Assembly: GCA_003151435.1 (NCBI GenBank)
Contig: PLXP01000065.1
Location: forward strand, 1 to 39,989
Direction of reading: 5' to 3'
Length of the DNA: 39,989 bases
DNA from: Acidobacteriaceae bacterium
Lineage (GTDB): Bacteria > Acidobacteriota > Terriglobia > Terriglobales > Acidobacteriaceae
In this document: positions 15,101 to 23,484 of the stretch, piece after piece
Layout: each line of letters begins with the position of its first letter
Numbering within the stretch: position 1 is the first letter of the stretch
The notes under the pieces: model-generated
What the model saw: only the letters and a program-made list of their open reading frames with translations
The model's database searches: none
Told to the model about the DNA's origin: nothing
Made by a program: the position numbers and the translations under genes

Positions 15101-16297
15101 TTAAGGCTGAACCTGGTTAGCGAGCTGCTGCGGAGTGATCTCGTCGGCAGCCGGCGGCTTATTCGCTACGCTCGATGCAGCATGCAACCTGCGGAAGGTG
15201 TCGAGCGCTTTCTGCGCGGCATCCCGATTGCCCGCTGCGCGCTCGGCTTGAGAAAGCCGATACCAGGCCACTTCATCGCTGGAATCGAGTTTTGTCGCTC
15301 GCTCCAGCGGTTCCACGGCCTTCGCCGCTGCCTGGCTCTGAAGATAAACGCCGCCCAGACCGACAAGCGCCTGCTGAAAATCTGGAAAGCGCGTCAACAC
15401 GGCTTCAAATTGCTTCACTGCCTGGTCGAAGTTGTTCTCGTCTGCGGACAACTGCGCGAGTTCATAAAGCGCATTGACATTATCAGGATCGATTTCGAGT
15501 TCGGCTTGGAATTCACGCTTCGCTGCATCACGGTCCTCTGACTTAGCCGAAACCTGAAAGCGGGATAACGCGATCCGTCCGAGGCGATAGTGAATGCCGG
15601 GGCGGCGGGGATCGAGGGTCAGAACATGATTGAATGCAATTACCGCCGCGTCGTAGTTCTTCTGGCTCTCATTGGCCTCGCCCTGAGCCTGCAACATCCA
15701 GATCGAACCGGGCGCCCGGTCGTGAAGCTTCTCCATCACAACATACGCGTAGTTCCCATAGATACGGCCTGTGTGATAGAGAACCTCGGGATCTTCAGGG
15801 TATAGCTTGTTCAACCCCAACGCTGTTTCGACCGCATCGGAGTCGCGACTCAATCCTGAGTAGGCTCGCAGCAATTGCAGGCCGCACATGCGTCTGACTT
15901 CGATGTCGGTTGTCTGTTTGAACCCTTTCTCCAGTCGAGGCAGCGCTTCAGCGAAGTGCCCCTGTTCTGACAACGAAAGGCCGAGCAGGCTATCGAGTTT
16001 TGGGAGGCTCGGTTTGAGCTTCTGTGCGGTGCGAATCTCGCGGACCGCCGATTCATAATCGCGCTGTTTAAAGTAGATAACGGCGAGAGTTGCGTGTACT
16101 TCCGCAATACCAGGTTGGAGTTTGGCTAATTGCTCAAAGTTGTTGCGGGCGTCTGCGTACTTGCCCTCAGCCAGGGCCCTTTGGCCAGCCGCGGCAAATC
16201 GTTCCGATTCATCCTGACCGGCACCCTGCGCCAACGTTGGCAAGGCCAGACAACCAAACGCCAATGCGCAAGCCAGTATTGATCGCACGTACATCAT
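15101..16297 (-). CDS. Exported TPR-repeat protein
   Basis: The 398-residue protein begins MMYVRSILACALAFGCLALP, a signal peptide, from ATG 16297 with GGAG upstream. The rest consists of tetratricopeptide repeats: FAAAGQRALAEGKYADARNN, AEVHATLAVIYFKQRDYESA, NVNALYELAQLSADENNFDQ and several others. A Pro/Gln-rich tail ends the protein. TPR solenoids scaffold protein complexes, and a periplasmic or outer-membrane-linked place is likely. It lies between a TonB receptor gene and rhaM; acidobacterial TonB receptor loci often include such proteins. A terminator-like hairpin at 16321-16353 separates it from the receptor, so it may be partly uncoupled. Confidence 0.85.
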   Translation of the reverse strand: MMYVRSILACALAFGCLALPTLAQGAGQDESERFAAAGQRALAEGKYADARNNFEQLAKLQPGIAEVHATLAVIYFKQRDYESAVREIRTAQKLKPSLPKLDSLLGLSLSEQGHFAEALPRLEKGFKQTTDIEVRRMCGLQLLRAYSGLSRDSDAVETALGLNKLYPEDPEVLYHTGRIYGNYAYVVMEKLHDRAPGSIWMLQAQGEANESQKNYDAAVIAFNHVLTLDPRRPGIHYRLGRIALSRFQVSAKSEDRDAAKREFQAELEIDPDNVNALYELAQLSADENNFDQAVKQFEAVLTRFPDFQQALVGLGGVYLQSQAAAKAVEPLERATKLDSSDEVAWYRLSQAERAAGNRDAAQKALDTFRRLHAASSVANKPPAADEITPQQLANQVQP

Positions 16298-16320
16298 CGT
16301 ATAAGTGTATCTCCGGCACA

Positions 16321-16353
16321 GAAAACTCCGCCACGCTTGAGGGCGTGGCGGAG
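16321..16353 (-). terminator. Rho-independent terminator after the TonB receptor gene
   Basis: On the - strand, an 11-bp perfect stem CTCCGCCACGC / GCGTGGCGGAG with a six-base loop is followed by TTTTCTG. It sits 23 bp after the receptor stop codon (16376) and 24 bp before the TPR start (16297). It would limit transcription into the TPR and rhaM genes. Confidence 0.8.
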
Positions 16354-16375
16354 CCAATGAAAAGCAGCGACAAGA

Positions 16376-19300
16376 CTAGAAAGTGAGCTTCCCGCCCAGT
16401 TGGATGATGCGGGGCGCCGAGGCGCCGGTTATCCTTCCCGCAGTGGCTGCAGAGGAGTTCACACTGGCGTCGATGGTTGAGCCCCCGCCCGATCCTCCGA
16501 CCGTCAGGCCGCCTACATCAACGTTGTACTGGTGATGGTTGAAGGTGTTGAACGTGTCCACCGTCAACTTGAAGTTCAGGCTTTCGGTGAAGTGGAAATT
16601 CTTCGCGAAGCCAATATCAAAGTTGTTGATGCCGGGCTGGCGAAGGAAGTTACGCGAAGTATTTCCAAACGTGCCGGGTAACGGTTGTGAGAAGCACGCC
16701 AGGTTCAAGCGCTGGAATTGCCCTGTCAAGTGCGCTGTCGGGTCGCAGCCAGCCACTCTGCTCGCGCGCGGAGCAACCGTGGCCTGAACGCCACCGATGT
16801 CGCTCGCACTCACACCGTACGGAAATCCGGTCTGGAATGTAGCGATGCCGGTCATTTCCCAGCCGCCAACAACCAGGTCGGCTGCCCGACCGATGTTCGA
16901 TGCCAAGTTCTTGCCACGGCCCATGGGCACGTTGTAGATGAAGCTCGAAACAAACCGCTGATCAACGTCGAAGTCCGACGGCCCGTAATCGAGATTCGTA
17001 TTGTGGTTGTCCATGAAGCCCTGGTAGCCGGTGCCGCTCGCGCCTACTCCGGCAGCCGCCGACTTATTGTCCTGGCTGTTTGCCCAGGAGTACACGGAGG
17101 TTAATGCCATGTCACCGGCACGGCGTTCGAACTTCACGTTGACGGCTCTGTAGTGGGAGTAGCCATGGAAGTCGCTGTCAATGTAGAAGTTGGTGAAGTT
17201 CCTGTAAGGCAACCGAGGGAAGTTGCCGCTTGCATCCGCAACGTGCGGTGCGCACGGTGACACGCCAAGGTTGTCGTAGTTACCGTTTGCGTCCTTGTGT
17301 TGGCAAAACGCCTGATCGGCAGTCGCAAGGGCATAGGGTTGGGCGATGTTGCGGCGATTGAGCAGGTGAACTGCATGGGTTCCGATGTAGTTGACTTCGA
17401 GGGTGGTGTTTCTCGCGATTTCGCGCTCCACCGAAGCCGTCCATGACTGGACGTACGGGTTCATTGGATTCTCCGACTCGATGACTGCGATGAACGACAG
17501 CGTCGATGCGGGGAACGGTCCCAGAGTGCTATAGGCGGGGAACATCTGGTTGCTGAGCTTAGGCACAGTTGGATCGGAGCCTGGGTTCAGGCTGTTACGG
17601 ATGCTGTACGGATAAATATCCGCCGAGTCATCGATCTCGCGGCCCTCATAAGAGTCGTAGAAGATGCCGTAACCGCCGCGCAATACAGTCTTGTCGGTCA
17701 GGCGGTAGTTCATGCCGAACCTTGGCGCGAAGGGCATTTTGGAGCCCGGATGGGGTACAGACCCGCAGTAGCGCAGGATGGGCCCGCTGTTCGCGTCGCC
17801 ACCAGGGGCTACCCCGTCGGTGCTGAGTTTCGGATCCGCATAGCAGAGGCCGCCGTTAGCGTTTTTGACATCGAGCCAGAAGAAGTGGTTCTGCTTTTCA
17901 CTGGTCGCGGCGCGATAGTCCCAACGCAAGCCCATGCTCACCGTGAGCTTCGGAGTTACCTTCCAGTCATCCTCGGCGTACGGCGCGAAATAATGGAAGA
18001 TGTGCGTTTGCGGATTGCCGGCCTCTGTGGTCGGGCTCAAAGGACCGGGTACAAATCCACCCACCGATGAGAAGTATCCCAACATCATGTCGGCTATGGC
18101 GTTGCCGGTGCCGCACAGAGGTGCAGACGTGCCGCCATTGACCGAGACAGATGCGTTGGTGCAGCTTCCTGCTGACGAGTTATTCCGGACGTTCGCCGCC
18201 CCGAAGCTCCAGTCGCCGTAGAAATCGTCATCCAGGTTTCGGGTCAATGAGTAGGTGCGATAGTCGATGCCGAATCCAAGCGTATGACGACCGTGAACCG
18301 AGGTGAACGAATCAGCCCATTCCCACGCCGGGCTTTGCGATCCGCTGTAGGAGTTGACCGGGCCACCGCCGCTGGAGTACGAGGTCAGGCCTACGTTGGG
18401 CCAGGTTTCCTGCAATGCCCCGAACTTTGTAAAGACGCCTGTCTCTGCCAACTCGCCTGCCAACGAAGAGGGCGGAGTTTGTGAACTCTCGGGAGCGTCG
18501 GCGTTCAGATAGCCGAATCGGAAATTGTTCACGTTTTTCTGGCCGATGTTAATGGTGTGCGACACCGCCCACGCTTTCTGGTTTTCAAAATACGATTCAA
18601 TCCCATAGTCGAGGGACCCGGAGTTGTACAACGAGTGGTTGATGTACTTGGAATAGGTGAAGCGGCCGAAGACTGAACCCAACTTGCCAAGGTTCTGGTC
18701 TCCGCGGTAGGTCTGCTGGTTGGTGCTCAATGCTCCTGCGTAGCCCTTGGTGAAGTTGGAGATGCCTTCAGGCTGGTTTGCGACCGTTGGAGCTGCCCAG
18801 AAATTGTGCTTGACCGCAACCTGCCCGATGCGGCTCGTGAAGCGGCTGGCAGGAATTACGTTGCCTGGGAAAGGCTGCCCAGTGAGCGGATCGACCGGCA
18901 TGCAATTGCGCCCGTTGTCGAGCAGCGTCGAGCAGGCAGCTGTTCCGTAGGCAGGCAATGGCCCGCCGGGCAAGCCGGCGATAGCCGCATAGGATTCGGC
19001 CGAGAAATCACCCTGTAGAGTGGCCGGGTTGGGGACCGTTTCGACCGCGATGCCGCCGTTATTGATGCGCCAGCCCTCGTAGTTGGCCATCCAGAAAGTC
19101 CTGTTCCGTCCGTCGTACAGCTTCGGAATGAAGACCGGGCCGGAGGCGACGAACCCGAACTGGTTCTGACGCAGCTTAGGGTTCAGAGTCTTTTGTCCAC
19201 CCTGGATAAACTGGTTGATCGTAGGAAACGGCAGCGCATCATATGCATCGTTGCGGTTGTCTTCAAAGAGCGCCCCATGCAGTCTGTTGGAGCCGCCTTT

Positions 19301-20026
19301 GCTGACAATGTTGATCTGGCTGGCCGAGAAGCCATATTCGGCCGGATAGTTACCGCTCTCCACTTTGAATTCCTGGATGGCGTCCTGCGACAGAATCACC
19401 GCCGGAGTCACGAGCGCCGGGTCGGTGTTGACCAGTCCGTCGAGAGTGTAACTATTGCCTTCGGGGCGCCCGCCGTTAACGCTGATGGCGTTACCTTCGC
19501 CCTGGCGCATGGTGCCTTGTTCGCCGCCGACGGTCACCGCGCCGGCACCGATCAGCAGCAACTGCATGAAGTTGCGCCCGTTCAACGGAAGCTCTTCCAC
19601 CTGCTGCTGGCTGACCAACTGCGAAAGAGCTGCGCTATCGGTGTCGAGTGTTACGGCTTGTGCCGTAACCTGCATCGTCTCGGTTACCGCACCGGGCTTG
19701 AGCAGCACGTCGACGCGAACTTTTTGATCGACAGTCAACGTAACGGTATTCGTTACAGACTTCTGAAAGCCCGGCGACTCAACCGTGACCTTATATGGAC
19801 CGGGGTTTAGAGACGAGATGTAATAGTCGCCGGCGGTGCCGCTCGTGGTGCGAACCGCGACGTTGGTTGACGTATTCGTGATCGTCACATTCGCACCCGA
19901 GACAATGGCGTTGGAACTATCCGTCACCGTCCCGAGGATTGTGCCGGTAGCGCCGCCCTGTGCGAGCAAGCTGCCGGCCAACATGAGCAGAACGGTAAAA
20001 CAGAAAAGTATACGAACTGATCGCAT
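16376..20026 (-). CDS. TonB-dependent receptor, Oar-like, with carboxypeptidase-regulatory domain
   Basis: This outer-membrane receptor of 1216 residues probably imports oligosaccharides using TonB energy. The ATG at 20026 follows AGGAGG (20036-20041) and starts a signal peptide (SVRILFCFTVLLMLAGSLLAQ). Next come a carboxypeptidase-regulatory/Cna-B-like domain (GTILGTVTDSSNAIVSGANV), a plug domain (LPLNGRNFMQLLLIGAG; SYTLDGLVNTD) and a long beta-barrel ending QLGGKLTF, with the terminal Phe typical of outer-membrane barrels. No SusD-like gene is near, as is usual in acidobacteria. Context suggests rhamnose-containing oligosaccharides as ligands. The long + strand frame at 19193-19810 is an antisense shadow. 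Confidence 0.93.
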   Translation of the reverse strand: MRSVRILFCFTVLLMLAGSLLAQGGATGTILGTVTDSSNAIVSGANVTITNTSTNVAVRTTSGTAGDYYISSLNPGPYKVTVESPGFQKSVTNTVTLTVDQKVRVDVLLKPGAVTETMQVTAQAVTLDTDSAALSQLVSQQQVEELPLNGRNFMQLLLIGAGAVTVGGEQGTMRQGEGNAISVNGGRPEGNSYTLDGLVNTDPALVTPAVILSQDAIQEFKVESGNYPAEYGFSASQINIVSKGGSNRLHGALFEDNRNDAYDALPFPTINQFIQGGQKTLNPKLRQNQFGFVASGPVFIPKLYDGRNRTFWMANYEGWRINNGGIAVETVPNPATLQGDFSAESYAAIAGLPGGPLPAYGTAACSTLLDNGRNCMPVDPLTGQPFPGNVIPASRFTSRIGQVAVKHNFWAAPTVANQPEGISNFTKGYAGALSTNQQTYRGDQNLGKLGSVFGRFTYSKYINHSLYNSGSLDYGIESYFENQKAWAVSHTINIGQKNVNNFRFGYLNADAPESSQTPPSSLAGELAETGVFTKFGALQETWPNVGLTSYSSGGGPVNSYSGSQSPAWEWADSFTSVHGRHTLGFGIDYRTYSLTRNLDDDFYGDWSFGAANVRNNSSAGSCTNASVSVNGGTSAPLCGTGNAIADMMLGYFSSVGGFVPGPLSPTTEAGNPQTHIFHYFAPYAEDDWKVTPKLTVSMGLRWDYRAATSEKQNHFFWLDVKNANGGLCYADPKLSTDGVAPGGDANSGPILRYCGSVPHPGSKMPFAPRFGMNYRLTDKTVLRGGYGIFYDSYEGREIDDSADIYPYSIRNSLNPGSDPTVPKLSNQMFPAYSTLGPFPASTLSFIAVIESENPMNPYVQSWTASVEREIARNTTLEVNYIGTHAVHLLNRRNIAQPYALATADQAFCQHKDANGNYDNLGVSPCAPHVADASGNFPRLPYRNFTNFYIDSDFHGYSHYRAVNVKFERRAGDMALTSVYSWANSQDNKSAAAGVGASGTGYQGFMDNHNTNLDYGPSDFDVDQRFVSSFIYNVPMGRGKNLASNIGRAADLVVGGWEMTGIATFQTGFPYGVSASDIGGVQATVAPRASRVAGCDPTAHLTGQFQRLNLACFSQPLPGTFGNTSRNFLRQPGINNFDIGFAKNFHFTESLNFKLTVDTFNTFNHHQYNVDVGGLTVGGSGGGSTIDASVNSSAATAGRITGASAPRIIQLGGKLTF

Positions 20027-20954
20027 CTCCTGAACCTCCTTAAATTCTTGCTTTGCGTGGCTTGCATTTGGCTTGGCTGAAACGCTTATGGGATTCCGCC
20101 CAGGGAAATCGGGAATGGCGGGAAAAAGCCTAATCCAGATGCACGGCGAGGCTAGCCATGCACGTAGACAGTTGTCAAGTAGAATTTTGTTTCTCTTTTG
20201 AAAAACCGGGATCGAAATCGCGGTCAGTGCGAGGCAAAAAGGAAAATCGCTTTTCTTGACGGTGAACGCTCTTAAATATGCATAAATGGGCGGTTTCGCT
20301 GGTTTTTCGGGGCGCGCGAGTCCTGCGACATCCGGGGCGAATCCGACTTCCGCGCGGAAGTTCGTTTCAGTCATGGGTACGACGGTGCAAGATTCCGATA
20401 GAAACAAGTTGCATTAGACAAATGTTGGTGGAATGGTCTAGGATGCGATTTCCCCAGCCCACCGAGGGGACAGGCCTTCGCAGAAACTCTTTGTTTGAAA
20501 CAGAGGTGAACAGATTCGGGTATCAATCATTTTCGGAGTGGTCCGAATCCTTTTCCTGAAGTCAGGGAATGCCCGGCGCAAGGGTCGGAGCAACCAGGCC
20601 GACGTAGAGTTCTGCAAGCGAATTGATACGGGCGAACTTGTAAAGGGGCAACATCTCTGAGGGCAGTGAATGCAGGATTTGGAGCGATGGCGGATACTGG
20701 AATCGTCGCGCACTCTCGTGCCGCGTTCCGAGGGACGCATGGTATCGGACGGGGACAGGCCAGTTCATTAGGAGGACTGTTACCTCATGATCATTGGCAC
20801 TCTCTTTGAACTATGCGCTGGAGCGGTGACCTGGCGGGATGGGCGTCTTTAGCTTCGGGATGAGGGTCACCCAGAGATGGAGTTGGTGGCATGGGCGAAT
20901 CCCACCGGTCTTGTAACTCCGACCGGCGTCAGAACGCGAGATTATGCGGTGCGC
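20027..20954. other. Long divergent intergenic region between TonB receptor and rhaI
   Basis: About 0.98 kb separates the receptor start from the rhaI start at 21010. Short reading frames here are Arg/Ser/Pro-rich and unconvincing. A -35-like TTGACA on the - strand (20178-20173) has only a weak -10. The 11-mer pattern TAGACANNTGT occurs at 20165-20175 and 20415-20425. Large space between two outward-facing transcription units is suited to shared control. Confidence 0.5.
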
Positions 20955-20968
20955 GATGCAGGTGCATC
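20955..20968. promoter_or_regulatory. Inverted repeat GATGCA-GG-TGCATC before rhaI
   Basis: Six-base perfect arms around GG, 14 bp overall, end 41 bp before the preferred rhaI ATG (21010). Size and position resemble the palindromes at 11630 and 38386, but the centre is different. A role as an operator is a guess. Confidence 0.3.
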
Positions 20969-21009
20969 AGATATTTTTTGGGTTGAAATCCACGGGTGAG
21001 GCAGAAGAA

Positions 21010-22197
21010 ATGCAATCGGATTCCGCTCTCCAAGACTTGGCCTTCGAGGCACTCGATTCGTTCCAGATAGAGATCCCCTCGTGGGGATTCGCCAATACTG
21101 GCACGCGATTCGGAAAGTTTCTCCAGCCGGGAGCTGCTTCTACTCTGGAGGAGAAATTCTGCGACGCGGGACAGGTGCACAAGCTGACCGGCGTGACGCC
21201 AACATTGGCGTTGCATGTTCTTTGGGATCTGCCCAACGGAGTCGGCGACGCTGCAACGGTGCGCGCCTTGGAGAGCCAGTACGGCGTTGTCGCCGGGTCA
21301 ATCAATCCGAACCTGTTTCAGGACCAGGAATTCAAGTTCGGGTCTTTGTGCAATCCCTCGGCCGAGATTCGCGAACGGTCTGTGGCGTATATGTTGGACT
21401 CCGTTGACATTGCCCGCAAACTGGGGTCGCGAGATATTTCGCTGTGGCTGCCTGACGGTTCGAACTATCCCGGCACGCAGAATATCCGCAAGCGGATCGG
21501 CTGGCTGGAGGAAGCGCTTCAACAGACCCATGCGAAGTTGGGGCCCGAACAGCGACTGCTGGTGGAATACAAGCCTTTTGAGCCGGCGTTTTACCATACC
21601 GACATTGCCGACTGGGGCATGGCCGCACACCTTGCCGCGAAGGCTGGACCGCAGGCACGTGTGCTGGTCGACACCGGGCATCACTATGCGGCCCAAAACA
21701 TCGAGCAAATCGTTGCCTGGCTCTTGCACACAGGTATGCTGGGCGGATTCCATTTCAATGATCGGCGGTATGCCGACGACGATCTGACACTTGGATCGAT
21801 CGATCCCTACCAAATCTTCCGCATCTTCCATGAGATTCAGTTGTCAGGAAAGGATGCACTGGGACAGATAGCCTTTATGATTGACCAGAGTCATAACCTG
21901 AAAGGGAAGATGGAAGCTATGGTGCAAACCGTGGCTGCCGGACAGGAGTTGTGGCTTAAAGCTGCTCTCGTGGATCGTGAAGCATTGGATCCTTTGCAAG
22001 AGAAGTGTGATCTGGTCGCCGCCGAAGAACTGTTCCGTGGCGCGTTCTGGCGGGATGTGCGGCCCATGCTGAAGGAATGGCGGCGAATGCGCGGTCTTCC
22101 CGTGGACCCTCTGGCGACGTTAGCAGAGAGTGGTTATGTGCAGCGCATCAGCGTCGAGCGGGGTAGCAAACTGGCGCCGGTCACCTCCTACGCGTAA
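21010..22197 (+). CDS. rhaI: L-rhamnose isomerase, RhaI type
   Basis: It converts L-rhamnose to L-rhamnulose, first step of the phosphorylating route. The protein resembles the Pseudomonas stutzeri/Rhizobium RhaI class of xylose-isomerase-like barrels, not E. coli RhaA. Metal and catalytic residues are visible: Glu186 (LLVEYKP), Asp221 and His224 (VLVDTGHH), His248, Asp256 and Asp258 (GGFHFNDRRYADDD) and Asp292 (MIDQSHN). Spacing matches that recalled for P. stutzeri (E219, D254, H257, H281). The frame is open from an ATG at 20944, but the ATG at 21010 is preferred because GAGG and AGAAGAA precede it; the product is then 395 residues. Regulator, aldolase and kinase genes follow on the same strand. 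Confidence 0.95.
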   Translation: MQSDSALQDLAFEALDSFQIEIPSWGFANTGTRFGKFLQPGAASTLEEKFCDAGQVHKLTGVTPTLALHVLWDLPNGVGDAATVRALESQYGVVAGSINPNLFQDQEFKFGSLCNPSAEIRERSVAYMLDSVDIARKLGSRDISLWLPDGSNYPGTQNIRKRIGWLEEALQQTHAKLGPEQRLLVEYKPFEPAFYHTDIADWGMAAHLAAKAGPQARVLVDTGHHYAAQNIEQIVAWLLHTGMLGGFHFNDRRYADDDLTLGSIDPYQIFRIFHEIQLSGKDALGQIAFMIDQSHNLKGKMEAMVQTVAAGQELWLKAALVDREALDPLQEKCDLVAAEELFRGAFWRDVRPMLKEWRRMRGLPVDPLATLAESGYVQRISVERGSKLAPVTSYA

Positions 22198-22253
22198 GGG
22201 GATGGGCCGGCTGACCGGGTGTGATTGCCGGGAGAGTACGGAGGAACGTCAGG

Positions 22254-23390
22254 TTGTCGAAACCAAAGATCAAGCGGCTTTACCTGATCCCGATTCTTTC
22301 CAAGGCATTGGATGTTCTGGAACTTCTGGAACAGATCAATGGCCCCATCGCGCTCGAAGATGTGTATCAGCAGACCAATATCTCCAAGACCAGCGTCTAC
22401 CGCATATTGAAGACGCTGGTGCATCGGGGCTATTTAGCTCAAGGTCAAAGCGGTCAATATCGCCTCGTGTCCCGGCCTCGGAGGCTGCGGTTCGGCTTTG
22501 CGGCCCAGAGTGCCGAGATGCCGTTTTCGGTGGCAGTGGCGAGCAGCGTAACCGCGGCAGCGGCGGCGGCAGGCGTGGAATTGCTGCAGCTCGACAATCG
22601 CTACGACCCCGACGTCGCCATCAAGAACGCCGAGGAATTCGTTCGCCAGCGTGTGGACCTGGTGCTGGAGTTCCAGGTTGAAGAGCACGTGGCGCCGCAT
22701 GTCGCGCACATCTTCAAAAAGGCCGAGATTCCGCTGGTTGCCATTGATGTACCTCATCCCAATGCAACCTACTTCGGGGTAGATAATTTCGAGGTGGGAT
22801 ATGAGGCGGGAACGTTGTTGGCCCAGTACGCCTGCAACAAATGGAAATGCAAAGTGGACTGGGTGCTCGGTATCGGATTCGCGGAGGCCGGAAGCTTTGT
22901 TCAAAGCAGGATTGCGGGCGCTTTCGAAGGGATTCGTGAACGGCTCGACCAGATTCCGCCGGAAAACTTTCTGCGCCTTGAAGGCCGCGGCATGAGGCAG
23001 CCAAGCTTCGTCGCGGTTTCAGATTTTTTGCGAACACACCGCAAGGGGCAACGCATTCTGGTGGCGGCATCCACTGACTCCAGCGCCTTGGGCGTACTCG
23101 ATGCAGCGCGCCAGTCGGGCCGCGAACAGGACTTCGCCATCGCGGGACAGGATTGTATTCCCGAAGTGCTGGAGGAGATGCGGAAAGAATCGAGCGCCAT
23201 CATCGGTTCGATCTCCCATGGCGCTGAAACCTATGGTCCGCGACTGATCCAGTTAGGAATCGCATTGCTGAGAGGCCACATTGTTCCACCCTATAACTAC
23301 GTGCGCCATCATATCGTTACCCCGGAATCCTTGGCTTCTGATGTGGCCGCTGCCCCAAAACTCAAGGTTCTGATACCTGAGAATGGCTGA
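22254..23390 (+). CDS. Transcription regulator: IclR-type winged helix fused to sugar-binding PBP domain
   Basis: The likely start is the TTG at 22254, with GGAGG at 22240-22244; the product has 378 residues. Residues 1-75 form a winged helix of IclR type (LSKALDVLELLE, LEDVYQQTNISKTSVYRILKTL). After RLRFGFAAQSAEMPFS comes a type-I periplasmic-binding domain (VDLVLEFQVEEHV, IPLVAIDVPHPNA, RILVAASTDSSALGVLDA, GSISHGAETYGPR). It lies between rhaI and rhaEW and probably controls L-rhamnose use in response to rhamnose or a product. It is a paralogue of the regulator at 10405, and the two share the whole architecture. It is not a standard LacI protein, whose HTH is of another type. Confidence 0.87.
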   Translation: MSKPKIKRLYLIPILSKALDVLELLEQINGPIALEDVYQQTNISKTSVYRILKTLVHRGYLAQGQSGQYRLVSRPRRLRFGFAAQSAEMPFSVAVASSVTAAAAAAGVELLQLDNRYDPDVAIKNAEEFVRQRVDLVLEFQVEEHVAPHVAHIFKKAEIPLVAIDVPHPNATYFGVDNFEVGYEAGTLLAQYACNKWKCKVDWVLGIGFAEAGSFVQSRIAGAFEGIRERLDQIPPENFLRLEGRGMRQPSFVAVSDFLRTHRKGQRILVAASTDSSALGVLDAARQSGREQDFAIAGQDCIPEVLEEMRKESSAIIGSISHGAETYGPRLIQLGIALLRGHIVPPYNYVRHHIVTPESLASDVAAAPKLKVLIPENG

Positions 23391-23484
23391 AGATTTTCAC
23401 GCGATTCGCATCAGAAATAGATTCCCTATTGCTTTTTCGCGATGATAAAGTAAGTCCGATCGAACGAGAACAAGGTGGTGTCCC

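Noticed and set aside
19193..19810. 205-residue frame opposite the TonB receptor
   Set aside because: Lies entirely within the receptor's plug and N-terminal domains; no recognisable domain or ribosome-binding site.
20438..20740. Small gene in the receptor-rhaI intergenic region
   Set aside because: Arg/Ser/Pro-rich product, overlapping frames on both strands equally open, no ribosome-binding site.
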